Assembly: GCA_002327305.1 (NCBI GenBank)
Contig: DCUZ01000059.1
Location: forward strand, 129-31,892
Direction of reading: 5' to 3'
Source: Holophagales bacterium UBA2201
GTDB lineage: Bacteria; Acidobacteriota; Thermoanaerobaculia; UBA2201
Length of the DNA stretch: 31,764 nt
Under the pieces are notes generated by a model. That model was given only the letters and a program-made list of their open reading frames with translations. It was not told where the DNA came from and made no database searches. The position numbers and the translations under genes were made by a program. This document shows, piece after piece, positions 23,584 through 31,764 of the stretch (position 1 is the stretch's first letter; every line of letters begins with the position of its first letter).

Positions 23584-24336
23584 TTACAGGTATTCGACAA
23601 AGGTCAGGTCCGTGGGGATTTCTTTCAAGTATACCAGAGAAATCTCCGCGCCGGGCCCCTTCTGTTTCAGCCGCACGCACTGCAGGCGGCACAGTTCCAG
23701 GGTGGCCAAAAAGGCGGTGATCACCTCCATGCCGTTCTTCAACTGCAGGAGGATGTCCAACAGGGGAAAGGGCTTGCCCGTCCGGGGGAGGAAGGCCAGG
23801 ATGTGGGCCATGAGGTCCTTGACCTGCGGACGCGGCAGGGGGAGGAAGGCGGGGCCCTCGCGCTCCTTGCGCGATTTGAGCACCTTGTGGAAGGCGTCCA
23901 CCAGGTCGTACAAACTGACCTCGCCGAGGACCGCCTCCCCCTCCGGCTCGGGGCGCCCCAGCACCCCCGACCAGAGGGAGAACCGTTCATGGAGGTCGTC
24001 GGCGGCGGCCTTGACCTTCTCGTAGTCTAACAGTTGGGCGATGAGGTCCCGGCGGGGGTCGGTCTCCGGATCGGCGATCTCGTGCTCGGTCCGGGGAAGG
24101 AGCATCCGGGCCTTGATGGAGAGGAGGATGGCCAGCATGTGGAGATATTCCGAGGCGATGGTGAGGTTCAACTCCTCCAGCATGTCCAGGTATTTCTGGT
24201 ACTGCTCCACCAGCGGGACGATGGGGATGTCGGCGATGTCCATCTCGTGGGAGCGGATGAGGTGGAGCAGGAGGTCCAGCGGGCCGGTGAAGTCCCGGAC
24301 GACGAAGGGGTGGCCGAGGTCCTGGTTCAGATCCAC
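23584..24336 (-). CDS. scpA: Segregation and condensation protein A
   Basis: ScpA is the kleisin that links the two heads of the Smc dimer for chromosome compaction. The N-terminal marker FTGPLDLLLHLIRSHEMDI and the following IADIPIVPLVEQYQKYLD are diagnostic, as is YLHMLAILLSIKARMLLP. The middle is acidic. The C-terminal winged helix shows ILLQLKNGMEVITAFLATLEL. 250 residues. GTG 24336 gives VDLNQDLGHPFVVRDFTG and overlaps the protease stop by 10 nt. The open frame continues far upstream on this strand but has no conserved sequence there. Confidence 0.93.
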   Translation of the reverse strand: MDLNQDLGHPFVVRDFTGPLDLLLHLIRSHEMDIADIPIVPLVEQYQKYLDMLEELNLTIASEYLHMLAILLSIKARMLLPRTEHEIADPETDPRRDLIAQLLDYEKVKAAADDLHERFSLWSGVLGRPEPEGEAVLGEVSLYDLVDAFHKVLKSRKEREGPAFLPLPRPQVKDLMAHILAFLPRTGKPFPLLDILLQLKNGMEVITAFLATLELCRLQCVRLKQKGPGAEISLVYLKEIPTDLTFVEYL

Positions 24337-24950
24337 GTCAGGACGATGGAGATGAAGGTGCGGAATACGACACTGAAGACGCCGGTCCAGAGGAGGGCGA
24401 TGAGGATGAGGAACGAAAAGGGCCCCAGGCGGTCCACCAGCTCCCCGAATTTCGGGCTGATGAATCCCGCGATGACCGAGGCGCCGTCCAGCGGCGGCAG
24501 GGGGATGAGGTTGAACAGGAAGAGGACGGCGTTGATGACCAGAAGGTAGAGGGCGATGGTCACCAGGGGATGCTCCAGGGCGAGGTGGCCCAGGCGCACG
24601 AAGGCCTTGAGGAGGACGAATCCCACCACCATCAGCGCCAGGTTGGAGAGGGGGCCGGCGGCGGAGACCCAGGCGGTGTCGCGCAGGCGGTTGCGGAAGT
24701 TGAGGGTGTTGACCGGGACCGGCTTGGCCCAGCCGAAGACCACGGGGCTTCGGGCCAACAGGAGAAGGGCCGGCAGGAGAAGGGTCCCGAACAGGTCCAT
24801 GTGCTTGATGGGGTTGAGGGTGATGCGCCCAAGCAGTTTGGCGGTCGGGTCCCCGAAGCGGTTGGCCGCGTAGGCGTGGGCGCTCTCGTGAACGCTGAGG
24901 GACAACAACAGGACGGCGATCTGCGTCGCGATGACGGGAATATCGGGCAT
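24327..24950 (-). CDS. Site-2-protease-like M50 family zinc metalloprotease
   Basis: A multi-pass intramembrane metalloprotease of the short YwhC/SREBP-S2P-like branch, often found before scpA. The zinc motif HESAHAYAANRFGD (HExxH) is near residue 21 and the second ligand is in FNLIPLPPLDGASV near 150. Four to six hydrophobic segments are seen (IATQIAVLLLSLSV, LFGTLLLPALLLL, LSNLALMVVGFVLL, LVTIALYLLVINAV, LLWTGVFSVVF). It lacks the PDZ domain of RseP. ATG 24950 (MPDIPV) is preferred to ATG 24968, since a promoter with TATCTT overlaps the latter. Substrate unknown. It heads the minus-strand operon. Confidence 0.88.
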   Translation of the reverse strand: MPDIPVIATQIAVLLLSLSVHESAHAYAANRFGDPTAKLLGRITLNPIKHMDLFGTLLLPALLLLARSPVVFGWAKPVPVNTLNFRNRLRDTAWVSAAGPLSNLALMVVGFVLLKAFVRLGHLALEHPLVTIALYLLVINAVLFLFNLIPLPPLDGASVIAGFISPKFGELVDRLGPFSFLILIALLWTGVFSVVFRTFISIVLTWI

Positions 24951-24958
24951 GGGGGAAA

Positions 24959-24987
24959 AAGATACCATGAAAAGGGGGGGAAGTAAA
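24959..24987 (-). promoter_or_regulatory. Promoter of the M50-scpAB operon, leaderless arrangement
   Basis: On the minus strand, TTTACT (24987-24982), a 17-nt spacer that ends in TGG, then TATCTT (24964-24959). ATG 24950 follows after 8 nt with no Shine-Dalgarno. Confidence 0.55.
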
Positions 24988-25571
24988 TATAATGGATAGT
25001 AAATGGCGGATTTTCAATGACTTGAGTGCCAAGGCGAAAAAGATGGCGTGAACACTGGAAGGCCTGCACCGCTCGACCATCCTGAAGTGCAGGTCCTCCG
25101 CCCCGCTGCATCCAGGGCGGTCGGGATGTAGCGCAGGTTCTCCAACCTGCGGCTTTGAGGGCGGGCGGGATGTCGGGATGTAGCGCAGGTCCTCCCTCAG
25201 CCGAGAGAGCCGCGGCCACAGGCCGTGGCTGAATCGGCATGAGGGATGTCTCAAGCCTCTGGCCCTGTGTGGATTCGAGATGGCGGCTTGGGATTTCGCC
25301 CCCGCTCAATCGCTCGCATGCGAGTCGCAGCGCAAGGTAGCTCCATCCGACTTGCGGTTTTGGATTATTGAAGTCGGCCGACTGGAGAGTCGGCCCTACA
25401 TTTCCAATCAAAGTTCACGTCGGGCGGGTGGGGGACCGCGCTACGCTCTACGCGCTACCGGGTGGGCGGGGGAACGCGCCGGTTCCCCGCCCCGCAGGCT
25501 GAAGCCTGCGGCTACAGAGCCGGCCCCACATTTCCAATCCGACGACCCGATGGACCGCGACGGGGGCGGCA
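24988..25571. repeat. Gene-free region packed with palindromes and direct repeats
   Basis: No supported gene. Direct repeat TCGGGATGTAGCGCAGGT at 25121-25138 and 25173-25190. Hairpin CGCAGGTT/AACCTGCG (25132-25151). Imperfect AGCCGCGGCC/GGCCGTGGCT near 25208-25230. CTCGCATGCGAG near 25313. GGCCGACT/AGTCGGCC (25376-25395), followed by ACATTTCCAATC (25398-25409). CGCAGGCT-GA-AGCCTGCG (25493-25510), followed by the same ACATTTCCAATC at 25528-25539. The region has the look of a dispersed intergenic palindrome family. Open frames here are by-products of repeats. Confidence 0.8.
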
Positions 25572-25601
25572 TTGACACGGCTCATCCGAACGGGGTAGGA
25601 T
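25572..25601 (+). promoter_or_regulatory. Sigma70 promoter of the kelch-like gene
   Basis: TTGACA (consensus, 25572-25577), an 18-nt spacer, then TAGGAT (25596-25601). The expected leader is about 57 nt and includes GGAGG before the start, so this gene is not leaderless. Confidence 0.7.
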
Positions 25602-25664
25602 GGGGGCAGGCGAACATGAGCACCGAGACCCGTTTCGAGACGGCGGCAAACCCTGGAGGCGAAC

Positions 25665-26735
25665 ATGCCTAAGATGAAAGTTTATCTTGTCGTTGTGATC
25701 TGGCTGTGCCTGGGGCTGGGCGCCCCGGCGGAGGCGGAGTGCTGGCGGTGGGTGGCGAAAACGATTCCGGAGCCCCAGTGGCAGAGTGCCAATGAAGAAT
25801 ATCTAATGGCTTATGCGGAAAATATAGGAGAACTGGTGCTATTCACCTATGATAAAACTGATGCGAGGGCGCGTGAAGTGAATCTTTGGATCTACCGGGG
25901 AACCTCGTGGGAATTGCTGTGGAAAGGCGGTCCTGAAATGGATCCTGGCTGGTATTTCGGGCCGGCTTGGGGGTTGGTATATGACCAAAATCTGAAAGCG
26001 CTCGTGCTGTTTGCAAATATCTTCTATCAATTGCCTTCCATGAACTGCGAGGCCGCTTTCAAATTTGTTCCCAACCTGGGCTGGGAGAGAATCCTCGATT
26101 GTTTCTATCTAACCGGATCGGCGGAAGAAGCCTGGCGATGGACTGCGACCTATGACACCCGGCGGAAACGGGCCATCATCATCGGTGCGGGGCAGGACAC
26201 CGGGTACCCGGATATCGGCGTTCCCATCACGGTGGAATTCGACGGGTGGACCCTGAGCACCATATACAACCCCCCCGAATATACATTGCATTACGGGTCG
26301 GCGGGGTACGATCCCGGGACCGGGAAGACGGTCTTTTTCGGCCTGGGGAGGGTGTTCGAGGAGGGGGATGTGCTGGAGACTTTCGAATACGACGGTACGA
26401 CCTGGCGGCTGGTGGAGACGAGCCAAAGGCCCTATACGGAGGAAGGACCGGTGGCGGGGCTTGTGTATGTTCCCGCCGCGGGCGGGTTGATCGCAGTGCC
26501 CTCTTACAGCAGAGAATATCTTCAAACATGGCTGTACATTGACTCCGACTGGCGGCAGATTCCCCTTGAGGTGAAGATGCCGGATCGAATGGATGGAATT
26601 CTTGGCTATGACGAAGGCAGGGGAAAAGCAATATATTGGGGGGGGGATGTCAAAACAGGCAAAGGCGTTACCAAATCGCATGATACCTTGGAATTTGCGT
26701 CTTTCAGTCATTGCCGCCAGGTGAACAAGCCATGA
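25665..26735 (+). CDS. Secreted kelch-like beta-propeller protein
   Basis: 356 residues. MPKMKVYLVVVIWLCLGLG followed by APAEAEC is a signal peptide. The mature part shows repeated blocks of the kind Trp-rich strand, then Gly-rich hydrophobic strand (LFTYDKTDAR, VNLWIYRGTSWELLW, GLVYDQNLKALVLFA, TYDTRRKRAIIIGAG, AGYDPGTGKTVFFGLGR, FEYDGTTWRLVETSQ, GLVYVPAAGGLIAVP, LGYDEGRGKAIYWGG), typical of kelch/galactose-oxidase-type propellers. No catalytic residue is recognisable. GGAGG at 25655-25659 supports ATG 25665. Composition is moderately AT-richer than the core genes. It may be a binding or cell-surface protein. Confidence 0.75.
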   Translation: MPKMKVYLVVVIWLCLGLGAPAEAECWRWVAKTIPEPQWQSANEEYLMAYAENIGELVLFTYDKTDARAREVNLWIYRGTSWELLWKGGPEMDPGWYFGPAWGLVYDQNLKALVLFANIFYQLPSMNCEAAFKFVPNLGWERILDCFYLTGSAEEAWRWTATYDTRRKRAIIIGAGQDTGYPDIGVPITVEFDGWTLSTIYNPPEYTLHYGSAGYDPGTGKTVFFGLGRVFEEGDVLETFEYDGTTWRLVETSQRPYTEEGPVAGLVYVPAAGGLIAVPSYSREYLQTWLYIDSDWRQIPLEVKMPDRMDGILGYDEGRGKAIYWGGDVKTGKGVTKSHDTLEFASFSHCRQVNKP

Positions 26736-26786
26736 CCCTCAACACGGGTCGGCCATGACAAAACGATGATGCGAAAGGAGGATTTG

Positions 26787-27194
26787 ATGAGGACATGGAC
26801 GATGATGGTGTTGGGGATCCTGGGCTCCGCATTCCTATTCGCGGACCTCAGCCACTTTGTCACCGGCGATCCACGCCTTAATCCTGGCGCCATTCCCCGA
26901 GCCTATGACCAAATCGAGGGCTACAGCGCCAAGGCCCAGGCGTGGGAACGGGAGTTCCTCTCAACGCATGGGCCGGATTGGGAGATCCTGATTGATCTGC
27001 GGGGCGGGCGTCCGGCGCGGATACACGGTCCGGGGATCCCGGTGCTCCCGGGGGTTGGATCCGGAAGTGGCACACGGTGCATCTGTTGCAGGCGACCAGC
27101 GCCAACCCACAGGCGGGGGCGGCAAACAGAAGCGTACAACGGCCGGACGCGCGTCCGGCCGCTTGGTTCATGGGCTCCAGAACCGGTGTGGTAG
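26787..27194 (+). pseudogene. N-terminal fragment of a secreted protein, truncated
   Basis: A very strong ribosome site AAAGGAGG (26774-26781) precedes ATG 26787. The start MRTWTMMVLGILGSAFLFA is a signal peptide. Up to about residue 88 the sequence looks like a genuine exported propeptide-like region (AWEREFLSTHGPDWEILIDL, GRPARIHGPGIPVLPG), of the kind seen before extracellular peptidase or surface-protein domains. After that the frame becomes Arg/Cys-rich and low-quality and ends at 27194, just before the rsmE promoter. It therefore looks like the 5' remnant of a larger gene lost by deletion. The parent family is not identified. Confidence 0.55.
27141..27160. repeat. 20-bp perfect palindrome
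   Basis: GGCCGGACGC joined directly to GCGTCCGGCC, followed by GCTTGGTT. It could be a weak terminator or a cruciform, sitting between the truncated gene remnant and rsmE. Confidence 0.8.
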
Positions 27195-27197
27195 CAT
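27189..27197 (+). promoter_or_regulatory. Extended -10 promoter of rsmE, leaderless arrangement
   Basis: TGG followed by TAGCAT (27192-27197), then 6 nt to ATG 27204. No -35 box or Shine-Dalgarno is seen. Confidence 0.5.
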
Positions 27198-27203
27198 TGA
27201 TGC

Positions 27204-27917
27204 ATGACCACCGGCCACATCCCCTATTTTTATGCGGACCCCTCCTTCGTCCTCACCCCCGACGACGCCCGTCACTTCCTGACCGTCCTCCGGGGCCGGG
27301 ACGGGGACCCGCTGGAGGTCTCCGACGGCGCCGGACGGGCGTGGAGGGCCGTGGCCCGGGTCGGGTCCCGGCGCGAAGTGCGGGCGGAACGCCTTGAGGA
27401 GAGGCCCCCCGAACCCCCTCCCGCCGCGGCCATCGCCTGCGCCGTCCCCAAAGCCCAGAGGGCCGGCTATCTCATTGAAAAGTCGGTTGAGATCGGCGTC
27501 TCTTCCCTTTATCTTCTCGCCACCCGGTTTTCCTCCGTGAAACAGACCCCCCCGGGACTTATGCGCCGGTTCGAGGCGGTGGCGGCCTCGGCCGGGATGC
27601 AATCGCGACGCCCCTGGCTCCCGGCCATCCATCCCATCGAGCCGCTGGAGCGGTTCGTGGCGTCCCGCGGCCCCCTTGCCGTTTTGGACGGCACGGGGTC
27701 GCGGGAGGGGTGGGAACGGCTGGAGACGGGGAGCGGGTGGACACTCCTCGTCGGCCCCGAGGGGGGGTGGGCGCCGGAGGAGATGGAACTGTTCAAATCG
27801 AATGACCTGCCGCTACTGGCCCTCTCCTCCCATCCCCTGCGCATGGAAACGGCGGCCGTGACGGGGCTGGCGTTCTGGTATGCACTGAAAGGAGCTGCTG
27901 GGAGGCGGGGAGGATAG
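27204..27917 (+). CDS. rsmE: 16S rRNA (uracil-1498-N3) methyltransferase
   Basis: Methylates N3 of U1498 in 16S rRNA with S-adenosylmethionine; a SPOUT (knotted) fold. The N-terminal PUA-like part is FYADPSFVLTPDDARHFLTV with VLRGRDGD. The core has CAVPKAQRAGYLIEKSVEIGV near 86-106 and the trefoil knot blocks LLVGPEGGWAPEEMELF near 178-194 and LSSHPLRMETAAVTGLAFW near 205-223. The usual LG.RILRTETA motif is slightly changed (SSHPLRMETA), but the SAM-contacting residues look intact. 237 residues is normal. The last residues (GAAGRRGG) run into a Gly-rich repeat. It stands upstream of the kinase on the same strand. Confidence 0.93.
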   Translation: MTTGHIPYFYADPSFVLTPDDARHFLTVLRGRDGDPLEVSDGAGRAWRAVARVGSRREVRAERLEERPPEPPPAAAIACAVPKAQRAGYLIEKSVEIGVSSLYLLATRFSSVKQTPPGLMRRFEAVAASAGMQSRRPWLPAIHPIEPLERFVASRGPLAVLDGTGSREGWERLETGSGWTLLVGPEGGWAPEEMELFKSNDLPLLALSSHPLRMETAAVTGLAFWYALKGAAGRRGG

Positions 27918-27920
27918 GAG

Positions 27921-28031
27921 GCCAGGAGGCTGAGAAGCTGGGACAAAATGGATGGAGCCCTTCCTTGCAGTTTCTAACTTTGCCTTCCTCCTTCCTCCTT
28001 CTTCCTTCTTCCATTCTCCTTCCACCTTATT
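27921..28031 (+). repeat. 8-nt then 7-nt period repeats between rsmE and the kinase gene
   Basis: GGAGGCCA/GGAGGCTG/AGAAGCTG with an 8-nt period near 27920-27944. Then CCTTCCT, CCTTCCT, CCTTCTT, CCTTCTT, CCATTCT, CCTTCCA, CCTTATT at 27983-28031, seven units in phase. The last unit ends on the base next to the TGATAGAAT promoter motif. Confidence 0.85.
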
Positions 28032-28040
28032 TGATAGAAT
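28032..28040 (+). promoter_or_regulatory. Extended -10 promoter of the kinase gene, leaderless arrangement
   Basis: TGA followed by TAGAAT (28035-28040), then exactly 7 nt to ATG 28048. The region where a -35 box would lie is a pyrimidine repeat array. Confidence 0.6.
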
Positions 28041-28047
28041 AGCACCA

Positions 28048-30978
<2,931 letters not shown>

Positions 30979-30980
30979 GG

Positions 30981-30998
30981 GGGAGGGCCCACCCTCCC
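30981..30998 (+). terminator. Hairpin after the kinase gene, possible weak terminator
   Basis: GGGAGGG (30981-30987), loop CCCA, CCCTCCC (30992-30998). No good T run follows (TGGTTTC). Confidence 0.4.
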
Positions 30999-31001
30999 TG
31001 G

Positions 31002-31022
31002 TTTCAAGTTTCAGGTTTCAGG
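31002..31022 (+). repeat. Three-unit 7-nt array after the kinase gene
   Basis: TTTCAAG, TTTCAGG, TTTCAGG in phase, 23 nt after the stop; same unit and orientation as the array after pyrF. Confidence 0.8.
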
Positions 31023-31118
31023 TTCCGCCCGCTCGAAAAATACAGGCGGCGCAGGACTCGCTTCTTGACCAGGGACCATAACAATGAACGGCACACCGTC
31101 CGACAGAGGGAGCCACTC

Positions 31119-31143
31119 AAAAAAGCCCCGAAGATCGGGGCTT
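31119..31143 (-). terminator. Rho-independent terminator, minus strand
   Basis: On the minus strand AAGCCCCGA, loop TCT, TCGGGGCTT, continuing into a run of six T (31124-31119). Nine-base stem. It needs a minus-strand transcript coming from the right; no protein gene there is convincing, which points to a non-coding transcript. Confidence 0.88.
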
Positions 31144-31467
31144 GAGGGGGGCGATAACAAGCGAGGGAAATGTCCCAAACAGGAAGGCGCTCGGATGAAC
31201 CGATCGAAAATGGCAATCACCATTAAGTCTTGACGCCCCGGGACTTGAAAGTCCTGCACCCGGTACTTAGGCCCGGGATCATTTCCCTCACCCCCTACCG
31301 CAGCTCCCGCCGCAACCAATTTAAAGCGGGAGAGGGATGCCCCTCTCCCGTCCCGAGCAGTACATCGGGATTCCACCCTCACCCCAAGGCGGCGCTTACC
31401 CGCGCTCGCCTTGATGCTATTCCTGCGGAAAAAATGACACACTGAAGCGTGAAAGTTGGGCAGGAAT
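31119..31467 (-). ncRNA. Candidate structured non-coding RNA
   Basis: A minus-strand promoter (31500-31473) predicts a start near 31467, and an intrinsic terminator ends at 31119, giving a product of about 350 nt. The 5' half is the multi-hairpin element. The 3' half contains further small hairpins: GGACTT-GA-AAGTCC at 31241-31254 and AATGG-CAATCA-CCATT at 31209-31224. In one hairpin the two copies differ by a change that pairs as G-U only on the minus strand. The open frame on this strand starts at an ATG not preserved in copy 1, so coding is unlikely. Expression is inferred, not shown. Confidence 0.4.
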
Positions 31468-31472
31468 AGCAT
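31323..31472. repeat. Multi-hairpin dispersed element, copy 2
   Basis: Matches 17470-17620. HP1 (31326-31350) and HP3 (31386-31412) are nearly unchanged. HP2 has a different sequence but still pairs: TCCCGA (31351-31356) with TCGGGA (31365-31370). HP4 is a perfect 12-bp stem, ATGCTATTCCTG (31414-31425) with CAGGAATAGCAT (31461-31472). Confidence 0.85.
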
Positions 31473-31500
31473 AGTATAGGCCGCGCCACCGGTTTGGCAA
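31473..31500 (-). promoter_or_regulatory. Minus-strand promoter at the end of element copy 2
   Basis: TTGCCA (31500-31495), a 16-nt spacer, TATACT (31478-31473). The predicted start lies inside the first stem of the element. Confidence 0.6.
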
Positions 31501-31711
31501 GGGGCTTCGCTTTTGGTCGGCGACAGGGTTCGCCGGACGCCCGGTTTTATGAAGAGCAGAGGCATGGGCTCGTACGAGGGATGGGCGGGGGTGGGGCGGT
31601 GTGGAGGGGCCGGGAAAGCTGGGGGGCTCGGCGGACCGGGCGCTTTACCGCCACCCTCGCCATCTGCGAACACGGGGACGGCCACGCGCTCCGTCAACAG
31701 TTTATTACCAT
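31501..31711. other. Gene-free stretch at the right end
   Basis: I see no supported gene or RNA here. The open frame on the minus strand is Pro/Gly-rich and reads through the structured element and terminator, so it is not taken as a gene. Confidence 0.5.
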
Positions 31712-31764
31712 CCTTCTTCCTTCTTCCTTCTTCCTTCTTCCTTCCTCCTTCTGCCTTCTGCCTT
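31712..31764. repeat. 7-nt-period array at the window edge
   Basis: Four CCTTCTT units, then CCTTCCT, CCTTCTG, CCTTCTG and a partial CCTT, in phase to the last base. It probably continues beyond the window. Confidence 0.9.

Noticed and set aside
24337..25254. N-terminal extension of scpA to 25254
   Set aside because: The extension overlaps the M50 protease gene in full and lies in repeats; the conserved ScpA start is at GTG 24336.
27952..28047. Upstream extension of the kinase frame (MEPFLAVSNF...)
   Set aside because: It translates the 7-nt repeat array and has no ribosome site; the promoter and zinc ribbon fit ATG 28048.
31011..31697. Long minus-strand open frame of 228 codons at the right end
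   Set aside because: It reads through a Rho-independent terminator, hairpins and a repeat element; the Pro/Gly-rich sequence has no recognisable domain, and the element's own ATG frame is not kept in copy 1.
31712..31764. Possible CRISPR array
   Set aside because: Units are 7 nt with no spacers, and no cas gene is present.

Overview
This 31.8-kb window looks like a chromosomal segment from a high-GC bacterium. Most genes have GC-rich third positions and the content is largely housekeeping. Probable lipoprotein and secreted proteins, a PilZ protein, a Ser/Thr kinase with a propeller and a DUF2007-like protein suggest a lineage such as Acidobacteriota or a deltaproteobacterial-type phylum. The phylum cannot be fixed from sequence reading alone. 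I see no phage, IS transposase, CRISPR array, tRNA or rRNA.

Layout. 1-1449 is the 3' end of rpoC. 1531-4034 is an AT-rich pair of orphan exported proteins. 4056-8286 carries a short SerA-type dehydrogenase, a membrane protein, a YfcE-type phosphoesterase, a parvulin isomerase and MazG. 8367-10386 (minus) has a PilZ protein and a membrane protein with a degenerate phosphatase domain. 10407-12782 is a tight pyrK-pyrD-pyrF pyrimidine operon. 12914-15941 (minus) has an AT-rich lipoprotein, a glyoxalase-II-like hydrolase and a PepD-type dipeptidase. 16043-20101 (plus) has a CCA-adding-enzyme relative, a V4R-like protein and formate-THF ligase. 20331-24950 (minus) is a compact operon: M50 protease, scpA, scpB, rluB-type synthase, hisC, cmk and a DUF2007-like gene. 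25665-30978 (plus) has a kelch-like secreted protein, a truncated secreted-protein fragment, rsmE and a large Ser/Thr kinase. 30979-31764 has no convincing protein gene but holds a candidate structured RNA locus.

The most interesting material is non-coding. (1) Many transcription-unit heads have a -10 box 6-10 nt before the start codon and no Shine-Dalgarno, which predicts leaderless mRNAs. Genes inside operons instead use overlaps or SD sites. (2) Degenerate tandem arrays with a strict 7-nt period sit in many intergenic gaps, often directly 3' of a gene and in sense orientation. (3) A roughly 155-bp multi-hairpin element occurs twice, at 17470 and 31323. One hairpin has changed sequence but kept its pairing. 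The second copy has a minus-strand promoter at one end and an intrinsic terminator downstream. (4) Palindromes, several with a GCATGC centre, and other inverted repeats fill the 18.3-kb, 20.2-kb and 25.1-25.5-kb gaps.
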